The notes beneath the pieces were generated by a model. It had not been told where the DNA came from. It did not search any database and saw nothing but the letters and a program-made list of their open reading frames with translations. A stretch of DNA of 64,000 bases from Curtobacterium pusillum (lineage in GTDB: Bacteria; Actinomycetota; Actinomycetes; Actinomycetales; Microbacteriaceae): NCBI GenBank assembly GCA_002025645.1, contig CP018783.1, forward strand, positions 1,178,001-1,242,000. The letters are read 5' to 3'. The stretch's first letter is position 1. Each line of letters opens with the position of its first letter. Shown here piece by piece: positions 1 to 7,737 of this stretch. The position numbers were made by a program, and so were the translations under genes.

Positions 1-145
1 CGCCACCGAGCACGAGCCACTCGTCGTCGTCCCACGCCGAGACGGCGTGGTCGACGAGCTCGTCGGTCGTCGTCGCGGTGAGCAACCGTGTGGCGGGACC
101 ACCGACGCGCAGCGTCGTGAGGTCCGCGAGCACCAGCTCCGACAC
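1..145 (-). CDS. murB: UDP-N-acetylmuramate dehydrogenase, N-terminal part (truncated by window edge)
   Basis: About 48 codons of the N-terminus are visible, starting at GTG 145. The reading contains LTTLRVGGPA, the typical N-terminal signature of MurB, and later WLVLGG, which begins the FAD-binding GGGSN motif. MurB reduces UDP-GlcNAc-enolpyruvate to UDP-MurNAc in cytoplasmic peptidoglycan precursor synthesis. Only two bases separate it from the stop of the upstream MaoC gene, so it is probably the last visible member of that operon. The catalytic domains lie outside the window. Confidence 0.88.
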   Translation of the reverse strand, partial: MSELVLADLTTLRVGGPATRLLTATTTDELVDHAVSAWDDDEWLVLGG

Positions 146-147
146 GG

Positions 148-573
148 TCAGCGGAACGCCACCGTGACCTGCGCCTTGCCGAGCACGGTCTGCCCGGCGG
201 CGGTCACGGTGAGGTCGATGCGCTGCGGACGGCCCTCGTCGTCGACGGTGCCGACCTTGGCGACGACACCGACGGTCGCGCCCTGCTCAGGGTCGACGAC
301 CACGGGCCGGGTGAAGCGGACGCCGTAGCGGACGACGACACCGCGGTCGCCGAGCCACTCGGACACCGACTGCACCGCGAGGCCCATGGTGAGCATGCCG
401 TGCGCGAGGACGCCGGGCAGCCCGACGGACGCGGCGACGTCGTCGCGGTAGTGGATCGGGTTGAAGTCACCCGAGGCGCCGGCGTAGCGGACGAGCGAGT
501 CGCGGGTGAGGTGGACCTCGCGCTCGGCGACGACGGTGCCGACCTCGAGCGCGGTCACGGGTGCGGTGGTCAT
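148..573 (-). CDS. MaoC family dehydratase (HadB-like)
   Basis: A 141-residue single hotdog-fold protein. The segment SGDFNPIHYRDDVAASVGLPG is the MaoC hydratase motif (Asp and His of the D-x-N-P-x-H signature), followed by the typical LAHGMLTMGL. Such proteins hydrate or dehydrate acyl-CoA or acyl-ACP thioesters. It overlaps the next MaoC gene by four bases (570-573), so the two are translationally coupled and probably form a heterodimer like HadA/HadB. Murein gene murB follows after two bases. The substrate cannot be read from sequence; mycolic acids are unlikely in this lineage. Confidence 0.88.
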   Translation of the reverse strand: MTTAPVTALEVGTVVAEREVHLTRDSLVRYAGASGDFNPIHYRDDVAASVGLPGVLAHGMLTMGLAVQSVSEWLGDRGVVVRYGVRFTRPVVVDPEQGATVGVVAKVGTVDDEGRPQRIDLTVTAAGQTVLGKAQVTVAFR

Positions 574-1019
574 GCGTCGTCTCCTCGGACGACGAGGGTG
601 GAGGTCGCCGTGACGACGTGCTCCCCCGCGGCGTCGTTCATCGTGCTCTCGGCGGTGACCATGGCGTTGCCGCCGAGGGTCTTCACGCTCGTGACCGTCA
701 GGGTCGCGGTGAGCTCGTCGCCGGCCACGATCGGCCGGTCGTAGGTGAAGGCCTGCTCGCCGTGGACGACGCGCGAGAAGTCGATCCCGGCGTCCGGCTC
801 GGCGAGGAGCTGGGCGAGCGTGGCCTCCTGCACGACGACCGCGAAGGTCGGCGGTGCGACGACGTCGTCGTAGCCGGCGGCACGGGCGGCCTCGGGCTCG
901 TGGTGGATCGGGTTCGTCGCGAACACGGCACGGGAGAACTCCCGCACCTTCTCACGACCGACCAGGTACGGCTGGGCCGGCGGGAACGTCCTGCCGACGA
1001 GCTCGGGGTTCACAGACAC
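570..1019 (-). CDS. MaoC N-terminal-type dehydratase subunit (HadA-like)
   Basis: A 149-residue hotdog protein of the FAS1-dehydratase/MaoC_dehydrat_N type. It starts SVNPELVGRTFPPAQPYLVG and has ATNPIHHEPEAARAAGY, which replaces the full catalytic motif. In characterised pairs this subunit binds the acyl chain while the partner (148-573) supplies catalysis. The GTG start at 1019 is supported by a TAGACT box (complement of 1027-1032) seven bases upstream, so the mRNA is probably leaderless. It is the first gene of the MaoC-MaoC-murB unit. A role in fatty acid or polyketide-like elongation is inference. Confidence 0.85.
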   Translation of the reverse strand: MSVNPELVGRTFPPAQPYLVGREKVREFSRAVFATNPIHHEPEAARAAGYDDVVAPPTFAVVVQEATLAQLLAEPDAGIDFSRVVHGEQAFTYDRPIVAGDELTATLTVTSVKTLGGNAMVTAESTMNDAAGEHVVTATSTLVVRGDDA

Positions 1020-1159
1020 GTCCGGCAGTCTAGCGACGCCCGTCTGGGGGCCTGTCGTTCATGAGTATGCATCGGCTATGGTTGTCGGACGCGGTTCGGG
1101 GGAACCGATGCCAGCGTCCCGGTGGTTCCGGGCCGGCACTTCCGGGGAGGGGAAGCACG

Positions 1160-1549
1160 ATGAACACGACGACCGAGTTCGCGGTGCACACGGGCGACCG
1201 GTGCACGGCCATGGAGGTCGCGGGCGCAGCACTGCGCCAGACCGGCCACCGCGTGGAGTCGACCGGCGGAACGATCACCGCCACCACCGGCAGCCGGATG
1301 CTGACGATCCTGCTCGGAGCCCTGGTGCACCCGTCACGGGAGTTCCGTCGGTACGAGCTGTCCACGACCGTCACGGGGACGTCGACCACGATCACGCTGC
1401 GGCACTCGGGGCACGGTACGGCGGTGTCCGGCGGGGGCATCGGAGCGGGCCGGCGGCAGAGCGCGTGGCAGCAGGTCAACGCGACGCTCGAGCGGGCACT
1501 CCGGTCCGCCGGGGTGCTCGCCGCGCACCCGGAGCACCGCCCGTTCTGA
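1160..1549 (+). CDS. hypothetical protein
   Basis: A 129-residue protein with no family that I recognise. The ATG at 1160 is chosen because a strong GGGGAGGGGA ribosome site lies just upstream; an in-frame upstream ATG at 1061 has none. There is no signal peptide or membrane segment. The sequence has a mixed basic/beta-rich look (for example SREFRRYELSTTVTGTSTTITLRHSGHG) and ends in a short helical region. It is divergent from the MaoC operon and followed by a large hairpin and tRNA genes. Confidence 0.6.
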   Translation: MNTTTEFAVHTGDRCTAMEVAGAALRQTGHRVESTGGTITATTGSRMLTILLGALVHPSREFRRYELSTTVTGTSTTITLRHSGHGTAVSGGGIGAGRRQSAWQQVNATLERALRSAGVLAAHPEHRPF

Positions 1550-1599
1550 CGCCCCCGGGCCGCGGGCGTCAGGGCGGCAGCCGGTCTGCGGTCTGCGGT

Positions 1600-1664
1600 G
1601 GCGCACAACCAAAGTGGGCCCGAACCGCGACCTTCTGCGGTTCCGGATGACTCCGGTTGTGCGC
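1600..1664. repeat. nested inverted repeat (intergenic hairpin)
   Basis: Outer arms GGCGCACAACC (1600-1610) and GGTTGTGCGCC (1654-1664) are perfect complements. An inner pair GAACCGC (1622-1628) and GCGGTTC (1637-1643) nests inside. It lies between the hypothetical gene ending at 1549 and the tRNA terminator. It lacks a T-tract, so it looks more like a REP-type palindrome than a simple terminator. Function unknown. Confidence 0.6.
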
Positions 1665-1689
1665 CGACGAGCGCCCCCGGAAACGACGA

Positions 1690-1713
1690 AAGCCCGGCGC
1701 GGACGCCGGGCTT
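1690..1713 (-). terminator. terminator of the tRNA-Thr/tRNA-Met unit
   Basis: Ten-base perfect arms AAGCCCGGCG and CGCCGGGCTT with a four-base loop, followed on the minus strand by CTTTCG. It sits five bases after the 3' end of tRNA-Met, as expected for an intrinsic terminator. Confidence 0.75.
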
Positions 1714-1717
1714 GCGG

Positions 1718-1791
1718 TAGCGAGGGCGGGACTTGAACCCGCGACCCCACGATTATGAGTCGTGTGCTCTAACCAACTGAGCTACCCCGCC
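1718..1791 (-). tRNA. tRNA-Met (CAT), probably elongator
   Basis: The minus strand folds into a 74-base cloverleaf: acceptor GGCGGGG pairs with CCTCGCT (two G-T wobbles), D-arm AGCTCAG-TTGGTTAGAGC, anticodon stem ACGACT-CAT-AATCGT and T-arm GCGGGTTCAAGTCCCGC. The paired first acceptor bases argue against initiator tRNA. The body closely resembles elongator Met tRNAs. A lysidine-modified tRNA-Ile with CAT cannot be fully excluded. CCA is not fully encoded. Confidence 0.9.
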
Positions 1792-1823
1792 AAGGATCCG
1801 GAGCGACAACGGCTCCGGGTCGG

Positions 1824-1895
<72 letters not shown>

Positions 1896-1986
1896 ATGTG
1901 CCGCTCGGCGGCACCACACGAGGATAGCAGACCCGCGACCGTGGTCAGGAACCCGGCGTGACGCCCGGGCGTGCCGCGTCAGACCA

Positions 1987-3195
1987 CTAGTTCGCGTTGG
2001 CCTTGAGCCACGCCAGCGGGTCCACCGGGACGCCGTCGACGTGGACCTCCAGGTGCAGGTGCGGGCCCGTCGAGTTGCCCGTGCTGCCGACGAGTCCGAG
2101 CTCGTCACCGACCTCGACCTGCTGGCCCTTGACGACCTTGAAGGAGTTGTCCTCCATGTGGCCGTAGACGCTGGTGAACTGCTTGCCGTCGACGTCGTGC
2201 TCGACCCAGACGTCGTTGCCGAAGCCGCCGTCGTCCGCCTGCACCTTGATCACGGTGCCGGCTGCGATCACCCGGATCGGGGTGCCCTCGCCCGGGGCGA
2301 AGTCGACACCCATGTGGTTCGTCGAGCAGAACGAGCACCCCTCGACCTGACGGCCGCCGAAGCCGGAGGTGATGGGCACACCCGTCAGGAACGGCCACTG
2401 GATCGTGCCGTTCGGGTCGTTCGTGAAGCTCGAGGAGTCGACGTTCTTGTACTGCGTCGCCGAGGACACCGAGTACTGGTCGCGGTTGGTCTCGGCGTCC
2501 GTGGCACCGGAGCCGACGCTGAGCGACTGGGTCGCACCGGAGGCAGTCGCACGCTGGGACGTCGAGCCCGGCTCCGGCGTGTAGAGCGCCTGCGCGGGCA
2601 GCGAGGTCGAGACCACGAGGCCGGCGGCGAAGAGCAGTGCACCGACGGCGGTCACGCGCGACGCGGCCTTGCGGAAGGAGGCACCGTGCTGCACGGACGC
2701 CGTGGCGACCGGGCGCGACGCCGCGATGTGGCGGGTGGCGCGGTCGACGTGCACGGTCGACGCGGGCCGTCCGGTGCGGACCGGTCGGCCGCCGCGACGG
2801 GACGCGGGCACCTGGCCGAGGACGCGGCGGGTCTGCGACGGCGCGGGAGCGGCAGTCCGTACCGGAGCGGTCGCGGCCACGACGGGCGACGAGGGCGCGG
2901 GCGGCGTCACGGGGCCGGCGGTGGACGCCGGCATGGCCGGGGACGTCGGCGCGAGGTCGATCGGGGACGCGGGCGCCGGCGGGGTGGCCGGGCTCACGAG
3001 GTCCTCGAACGACGGCCTGGAGGCGCGCTCCGGCTCCGCCACGACCGTCACCTGGTCGAGGTGGTCGCCCTGCACCGCCACTGCCGCAGCTGCTCGCTCC
3101 GCCTCGATGCGTGCCCGTCGGGTCAGGTGGACGACCGGTGCGGGTGCGTTCACGGTGCCGTCGGTGAGCTCGGGCGAGAGGGAGGAGTGGGGCAT
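1987..3195 (-). CDS. M23 family peptidoglycan endopeptidase, membrane-anchored
   Basis: A 402-residue LytM/M23 metallopeptidase. Residues 1-180 are a long Pro/Ala/Ser-rich cytoplasmic or disordered stretch. Residues 181-203 form one hydrophobic segment ending near an SLPAQA signal-peptidase-like site. The C-terminal M23 domain (about 268-400) carries the zinc ligands H294-x3-D298 (NHMGVDF) and H379/H381 (GPHLHLEV), with H346 in VYGHMEDN. It should cleave peptidoglycan cross-bridges or stem peptides outside the membrane. A half-copy of the genome's palindromic repeat encodes RASRP at residues 57-61. The 146 bases upstream show no clear riboswitch. Confidence 0.9.
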   Translation of the reverse strand: MPHSSLSPELTDGTVNAPAPVVHLTRRARIEAERAAAAVAVQGDHLDQVTVVAEPERASRPSFEDLVSPATPPAPASPIDLAPTSPAMPASTAGPVTPPAPSSPVVAATAPVRTAAPAPSQTRRVLGQVPASRRGGRPVRTGRPASTVHVDRATRHIAASRPVATASVQHGASFRKAASRVTAVGALLFAAGLVVSTSLPAQALYTPEPGSTSQRATASGATQSLSVGSGATDAETNRDQYSVSSATQYKNVDSSSFTNDPNGTIQWPFLTGVPITSGFGGRQVEGCSFCSTNHMGVDFAPGEGTPIRVIAAGTVIKVQADDGGFGNDVWVEHDVDGKQFTSVYGHMEDNSFKVVKGQQVEVGDELGLVGSTGNSTGPHLHLEVHVDGVPVDPLAWLKANAN

Positions 3196-3341
3196 GCGTT
3201 CGGTGGCGATCCTGATCGGGGCGAGGTGCGCTCGATGGTAACGAGCAGATAACGGGACCAGAGAACGGTAGCAGGAGCCCTACCGTGTCGCCAGTCCTGG
3301 TCATGACCACACGGCTCCCCCAGACCGAGGGGTCAGGCGGC

Positions 3342-4163
3342 TCACACCGCGAGCACGGACTCCTCGAGCCGCTGGAGCACGGCCGTCAGGTCGTCCGCGA
3401 TCCCCGGGCTCGCGAAGAGGAACGACCGCGTCCCGCCGGCCTCCCAGATGCGCACGACGGCCCCGGCCTCCTGCGCCACGATCGACCCCGCGGCCATGTC
3501 CCACGGGTTGATCCCGCGCTCGTAGTAGGCGTCCACGGTCCCCGCTCCCACCGCGCAGCAGTCCAGCGACGCCGCTCCCCCGCGCCGGATGTCCCGGACC
3601 TCGCCGATGAGCCCCGCGAGCACGTCGACCTGCTGCCGACGACGGTCCGCGGTGTAGCCGAACCCGGTCGCGACGAGCGTCTCGGCGAGCGACGTCGGCG
3701 ACCCGGCGTGCAGCGGCACGCCGTCCCGCGTCGCACCCTGGCCGACCACGGCCCGGTGCACGACGCCGGTGGCCGGTGCGACGACGACGCCGGCGACCGG
3801 TTCCCACGTGGTCGGGTCGGCGGCTCCGCGGACGACGCCGATGCTCACGCCGTACTCGGGACTGCCGTAGAGGTAGTTGACGGTCCCGTCGATCGGGTCC
3901 ACGACCCAGGTGATCCCCGAGGTCCCCGCGCCGGTGCCGGACTCCTCGCCGAAGAACGCGTCGTCCGGGCGGGCCTCGGCGATCCGCGACCGGATGAGCG
4001 CCTCGACCTCGCGGTCGGCTGCCGTGACCACGTCGACGATGCTCGACTTCCGGTCGGCGACCTCGACACCCTCGGCACGGCGTCGGGCGGCGAGCGACGC
4101 GGCCTCGAGGGCGATGGCCTCGGCGAGGTCGGCGAACTGGGACGGCGTGGGGTCGACGGGCAT
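3342..4163 (-). CDS. inositol monophosphatase family protein
   Basis: A 273-residue FIG/IMPase-superfamily phosphatase. Metal-binding motifs are visible in order: GEESG, DPIDGT in WVVDPIDGTVNYLYG, and the C-terminal NPWDMAAG. These coordinate Mg2+ for hydrolysis of small phosphate monoesters such as inositol-1-phosphate or histidinol phosphate; the substrate cannot be decided here. The start at 4163 (PVDPTPSQF) is preferred over an upstream in-frame start because the latter would run into the tRNA-Tyr terminator hairpin. A CAGGCT box six bases upstream could make it leaderless. Confidence 0.9.
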   Translation of the reverse strand: MPVDPTPSQFADLAEAIALEAASLAARRRAEGVEVADRKSSIVDVVTAADREVEALIRSRIAEARPDDAFFGEESGTGAGTSGITWVVDPIDGTVNYLYGSPEYGVSIGVVRGAADPTTWEPVAGVVVAPATGVVHRAVVGQGATRDGVPLHAGSPTSLAETLVATGFGYTADRRRQQVDVLAGLIGEVRDIRRGGAASLDCCAVGAGTVDAYYERGINPWDMAAGSIVAQEAGAVVRIWEAGGTRSFLFASPGIADDLTAVLQRLEESVLAV

Positions 4164-4183
4164 GCGACCAGCCTGCCGGAAAC

Positions 4184-4218
4184 GGAACGGCCCCGTCCGC
4201 AGTGGACGGGGCCGTTCC
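4184..4218 (-). terminator. tRNA-Tyr terminator hairpin
   Basis: Perfect 15-base arms (4184-4198 and 4204-4218, core GGCCCCGTCC) around a five-base loop. It lies directly after tRNA-Tyr and before the phosphatase gene on the same strand. It is GC-rich with no T-run after it. Confidence 0.7.
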
Positions 4219-4220
4219 GA

Positions 4221-4305
4221 TGGTGGCAAGTGAGGGATTCGAACCCCCGAAGGCTACGCCGGCTGATTTACAGTCAGATCCCTTTGGCCGCTTGGGTAAC
4301 TTGCC
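4221..4305 (-). tRNA. tRNA-Tyr (GTA), CCA encoded
   Basis: An 82-base class II tRNA plus an encoded CCA. Acceptor GGCAAGT pairs with ACTTGCC. The anticodon loop reads CTGTAAA with anticodon GTA. A long variable arm (CCGGCGTAGCCTTCGG) and T-arm GGGGGTTCGAATCCCTC are present. It stands alone on the minus strand. Confidence 0.95.
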
Positions 4306-4466
4306 ATGTGCGCACCCGGCCCGTGTAGTCACCAACCGAAGGCGCGCATGAAAGCATAGCCGATCTCGGGACGTGCTCGTGACCACGTCGGACCGGACCG
4401 GACGGCCGCGCAGGCCGATCCGTGGGTGCCGAACCGCGCCTCCCGTCCGCCGTTAGGCTGTCCCGC

Positions 4467-4955
4467 ATGGCAGACAGTTCCTTCGACGTGGTCAGCAAGG
4501 TCGACAAGATGGAGGCGGAGAACGCCCTCAACCAGGCCGCCAAGGAGATCGAGCAGCGGTACGACTTCAAGGGTGCCGACGCATCGATCGCGTTCAGCGG
4601 TGAGGACGTCCTCATCAAGGCGAACTCGGAAGAGCGCGCGAAGGCCGTCCTCGACGTCCTGCAGAGCAAGGCGATCAAGCGGAACATCAGCCTGAAGAGC
4701 CTCGACGCCGGTGACCCGTACCCCTCGGGCAAGGAGTACCGCATCGAGGTGAAGTTCAAGAACGGCATCGAGCAGGACGTCGCGAAGAAGATCGGCGCGT
4801 TCCTCCGGGCCAACGCCCCGAAGACCGTGAAGAACCAGATCCAGGGCGACGAACTGCGCGTCTCCTCGAAGAGCCGCGACGACCTGCAGAACACGATCCA
4901 GCTCCTCAAGGGTGAAGAGTTCGACGTGCCGCTGCAGTTCATCAACTTCCGCTGA
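4467..4955 (+). CDS. yajQ: YajQ family nucleotide-binding protein
   Basis: A 162-residue member of the UPF0234/YajQ family, beginning ADSSFDVVSKVD and containing the conserved YDFKGADASI and the C-terminal VPLQFINFR. Family members bind nucleotides, including cyclic di-GMP in some species, and have been linked to RNA binding; the role here is unknown. ATG 4467 lies seven bases after a TAGGCT box (4454-4459), so the message is probably leaderless and no ribosome site is present. The cls start follows 16 bases after its stop. Confidence 0.93.
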   Translation: MADSSFDVVSKVDKMEAENALNQAAKEIEQRYDFKGADASIAFSGEDVLIKANSEERAKAVLDVLQSKAIKRNISLKSLDAGDPYPSGKEYRIEVKFKNGIEQDVAKKIGAFLRANAPKTVKNQIQGDELRVSSKSRDDLQNTIQLLKGEEFDVPLQFINFR

Positions 4956-4971
4956 CGCGCCGCGCACCGCT

Positions 4972-6432
4972 GTGGAGCACTGGCTCAACGTCGCCATCAC
5001 GGTCTTCCTGGTCCTGCTGGACCTGGCGATCCGCGTCTTCTCGATCATCTACGTCCCGATCAACCGCAAGCCGCAGACGGCCACCGCCTGGCTGCTGGCG
5101 ATCTTCCTCATCCCCTACATCGGCTTCATCGTCTTCCTGGTCATCGGGTCGACGAAGCTGCCGCACGCCCGGCGTGAGAAGCAGACGGAGATCAACGCGT
5201 ACATCCTCGAGCAGACCGAGGGCATCGAGCGGGTCCGCCGCGACCACCCGTGGCCGGCGTGGCTCGACAGCATCACGCGACTGAACCGCGAGCTCGGCGC
5301 GATGCCCCTCGTCGGCGGCAACTCGGCGGAGCTCTACCCCGACTACGACGAGTCGATCGCCGAGATGACCCGCGCGATCGACGACTCCCGGCGGTTCGTC
5401 CACGTCGAGTTCTACATCGCGACGCTCGACGACACCACGCGCCCGTTCTTCGAGGCCCTCGCCCGTGCGCAGGCCCGCGGTGTGACGGTGCGGTTCCTGC
5501 TCGACCACTGGGCGAGCCGCGGCTACCCCGGCTACAAGGACACGCTGGCGTTCATGGACCGTGCCGGCATCGAGTGGCACCTCATGCTCCCGCTGCTGCC
5601 GCTGCAGGGGAAGTTCCAGCGGCCGGACCTCCGCAACCACCGGAAGATCATGGTGATCGACGGCTCGGTGGCGTTCACCGGGTCGCAGAACCTCATCGAC
5701 AAGTCCTACGACCTCAAGTCGCACCTCGACAAGGGCATGGCCTACAAGGACCTGTTCGCCCGGTTCGAGGGCCCCGTCGTCGCCGGCCTCAACGCCCTGT
5801 TCGTGACCGACTGGTACAGCGAGACCGACGAGCTCCTGCTCCGCGAGAGCGACCCCGTCCAGCGGGCCGACCGCGGTGACGCGCTGGACTGCCAGGTCGT
5901 GCCGTCCGGCCCCGGGTTCGACGGCGAGAACAACCTGCGCCTCTTCAACGCGCTGCTGTACTCGGCGCAGAGCAAGGTGTCGATCACGTCGCCGTACTTC
6001 GTGCCCGACGACTCCATGCTCTACGCCATCACCACCACCGCGCAGCGCGGGGTCGAGGTCGAGCTGTTCGTCGGCGAGATGGGCGACCACGCGATGACGT
6101 GGCACGCGCAGCGCTCCTACTACGAGGGGCTGCTCCGGGCCGGCGTGAAGATCTGGCTCTACCGGGCGCCCACGATCCTGCACGCGAAGCACTTCACGAT
6201 CGACGACGACGTGGCGGTGATCGGGTCGAGCAACATGGACATGCGGTCGTTCAGCCTCAACCTCGAGGTCTCCGTGATGGTGCGCGGCAGCCGCTTCGTC
6301 GACTCGCTGCGCGAGGTGCAGGACGCGTACAAGGAGCACAGCTTCGAGCTGACGCTCGACGCGTGGGTGGAGCGTCCGCGGCGGTCCCAGGTGCTCGACA
6401 ACGTCGCGCGGCTCACGGCGGCGCTGCAGTAG
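4972..6432 (+). CDS. cls: cardiolipin synthase
   Basis: A 486-residue enzyme. Two N-terminal membrane segments (about residues 5-50, PLDc_N type) precede two phospholipase D domains with HKD motifs, NHRKIMVIDG near residue 221 and LHAKHFTIDD near residue 402. It condenses phosphatidylglycerol molecules to cardiolipin at the inner membrane. The GTG at 4972 (VEHWLNVAITVFL) is chosen because upstream in-frame codons overlap yajQ and read as low-complexity Ser/Thr. The 16-base gap to yajQ suggests one operon. A degenerate palindromic element follows the stop. Confidence 0.93.
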   Translation: MEHWLNVAITVFLVLLDLAIRVFSIIYVPINRKPQTATAWLLAIFLIPYIGFIVFLVIGSTKLPHARREKQTEINAYILEQTEGIERVRRDHPWPAWLDSITRLNRELGAMPLVGGNSAELYPDYDESIAEMTRAIDDSRRFVHVEFYIATLDDTTRPFFEALARAQARGVTVRFLLDHWASRGYPGYKDTLAFMDRAGIEWHLMLPLLPLQGKFQRPDLRNHRKIMVIDGSVAFTGSQNLIDKSYDLKSHLDKGMAYKDLFARFEGPVVAGLNALFVTDWYSETDELLLRESDPVQRADRGDALDCQVVPSGPGFDGENNLRLFNALLYSAQSKVSITSPYFVPDDSMLYAITTTAQRGVEVELFVGEMGDHAMTWHAQRSYYEGLLRAGVKIWLYRAPTILHAKHFTIDDDVAVIGSSNMDMRSFSLNLEVSVMVRGSRFVDSLREVQDAYKEHSFELTLDAWVERPRRSQVLDNVARLTAALQ

Positions 6433-6439
6433 ACGCTGG

Positions 6440-6476
6440 CCTGGAGGCGCGGGTCGGCCCCGCACCGTGCGCGGTC
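6440..6476. repeat. degenerate copy of the GGAGGCRCGG palindromic element
   Basis: The left arm GCCTGGAGGCGCGGG is intact. The right side keeps CCCCGCACCGTGC but then diverges (GCGG instead of CTCC), so the stem is broken. It lies just after the cls stop, between convergent genes cls and the 6601-7722 gene. Confidence 0.55.
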
Positions 6477-6494
6477 TCGTGCGCGGGCGCTCGC

Positions 6495-6544
6495 CAGTGT
6501 GCGAGGTTCCGACCGCAGTGGGAGGGCGCGAGCATCGCACACTG
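6495..6544. repeat. intergenic inverted repeat
   Basis: Perfect ten-base arms CAGTGTGCGA and TCGCACACTG flank a 30-base loop, between the convergent cls and membrane acyltransferase-like genes. The rest of 6433-6600 holds no gene that I can support. Confidence 0.5.
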
Positions 6545-6600
6545 CGCGGGAACTCGCACCGCACGGACCGCAGGTCGGGTCCGCCTCGCACCGTGCGCGG

Positions 6601-7722
6601 TCAGGTGCGCGGGTCCGGCACCAGGCGTGTCAGGCGGGCGGTCAGGCGTTCCAGGGGTCCACGCCCGAGGAACGCGCGCCACGTCATCGCGAACAGCACC
6701 GAACCGATCGCGAACCACCACCACGCGGCTGGTGAGTCGGGGTACTCGGGCAGCATCGCGAGCACCACGAGGTGCCCCGCGTACACGGTGAGGGGCATCG
6801 ATCCCACCGCGGCCAGCGGGAAGGCGATCCGCTCCGCCGTGCGCCCCCGACCGTCGAACACGAGCGTGCACAGGGCGATGACGGCGACGGCGATCCCCGC
6901 GGTCGCGACCACGTCGACGATCGACGACGAGTGGTCCCGCGGCGACAGGAACAGCTGTGCGAGCGCCTCGGGGCCGGTGCTGCCCTCCCCCGCGTACGGC
7001 ACGCCCGGGAACGCGAACGCGGCGTCGGCGGGCACCGGGGCGAGGGCGTTCCCGACCAGGTACGTGACCAGCGCGACCACTGCGCCGGACGCGAGGAGCA
7101 CGACCTGCGTTCCCCGCGCCTCCAGGCCGCTGCGGGCGACCGCGAGACCGACCAGGACGTACGCCAGGAAGGTGACCACCGGGTAGACGAGGCCGAGCTG
7201 GACCTCCCACATGCCGGCGTCCGCGTAGAACGGGACGGTCGCCATCGCGACCACCGGCGACAGCACTGCGCACAGCCCGGCGACCACGAGCAGCCACCGT
7301 GCCCGCACCCGGAGCACCGGGATCGCGAGCAGGAACAGCACACCGTACGTCGGCAGGATCACGTACACCGGCGTCTGCAACGCCATCAGGAGCAGGCCGA
7401 TCGCGACCACCACGACGGCACGGATCGCCAGCCGACCGCGCACGCGACCGATCGCCGGCGGACCGGGCGGGTTGGTGCGCCCGCTCGTCAGACCGATCGA
7501 CGCCCCGGCGAGGACCGCGAAGAGCGACGACGACCGGCCGTGCGCGACGGCCGCCCAGGTCCCCGGGTCCGACCAGTCCACCGCGTCCGCGATCCCGCCG
7601 ACGTGCGTCGCCATCATGCCGAGCAAGGCGATCGCCCGGGCGGCGTCGACACCCTGCAGCCGGCCGCCGGGAACGAGCACGCCCCGCAACGCGGTGGGCG
7701 GTGCGGGGCGTGCGTCGGTCAC
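6601..7722 (-). CDS. heparan-alpha-glucosaminide N-acetyltransferase-like / DUF418-type membrane protein
   Basis: A 373-residue polytopic membrane protein with about ten hydrophobic segments. The N-terminal GVDAARAIALLGMMATHVG is the hallmark of the DUF1624/HGSNAT and DUF418 acyltransferase-like families, where the conserved His sits in the first membrane helix. Such proteins are thought to move acetyl or acyl groups across membranes; the acceptor is unknown. A GLEAR segment is encoded by a half-copy of the palindromic element (7108-7124). It is convergent with cls and 15 bases from fprA, so possibly co-transcribed with it. Confidence 0.7.
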   Translation of the reverse strand: MTDARPAPPTALRGVLVPGGRLQGVDAARAIALLGMMATHVGGIADAVDWSDPGTWAAVAHGRSSSLFAVLAGASIGLTSGRTNPPGPPAIGRVRGRLAIRAVVVVAIGLLLMALQTPVYVILPTYGVLFLLAIPVLRVRARWLLVVAGLCAVLSPVVAMATVPFYADAGMWEVQLGLVYPVVTFLAYVLVGLAVARSGLEARGTQVVLLASGAVVALVTYLVGNALAPVPADAAFAFPGVPYAGEGSTGPEALAQLFLSPRDHSSSIVDVVATAGIAVAVIALCTLVFDGRGRTAERIAFPLAAVGSMPLTVYAGHLVVLAMLPEYPDSPAAWWWFAIGSVLFAMTWRAFLGRGPLERLTARLTRLVPDPRT

Positions 7723-7737
7723 GGCGTCGGCTCTCGC

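Noticed and set aside
1718-1791. tRNA-Ile2 (CAT) instead of tRNA-Met
   Set aside because: The anticodon stem and body fit elongator Met better; lysidine-type tRNA cannot be fully excluded but is less likely.
3196-3341. Possible ydaO (cyclic di-AMP) riboswitch before the M23 peptidase
   Set aside because: Cell-wall hydrolase genes in actinobacteria often have one, but I could not find its conserved blocks in these 146 bases.
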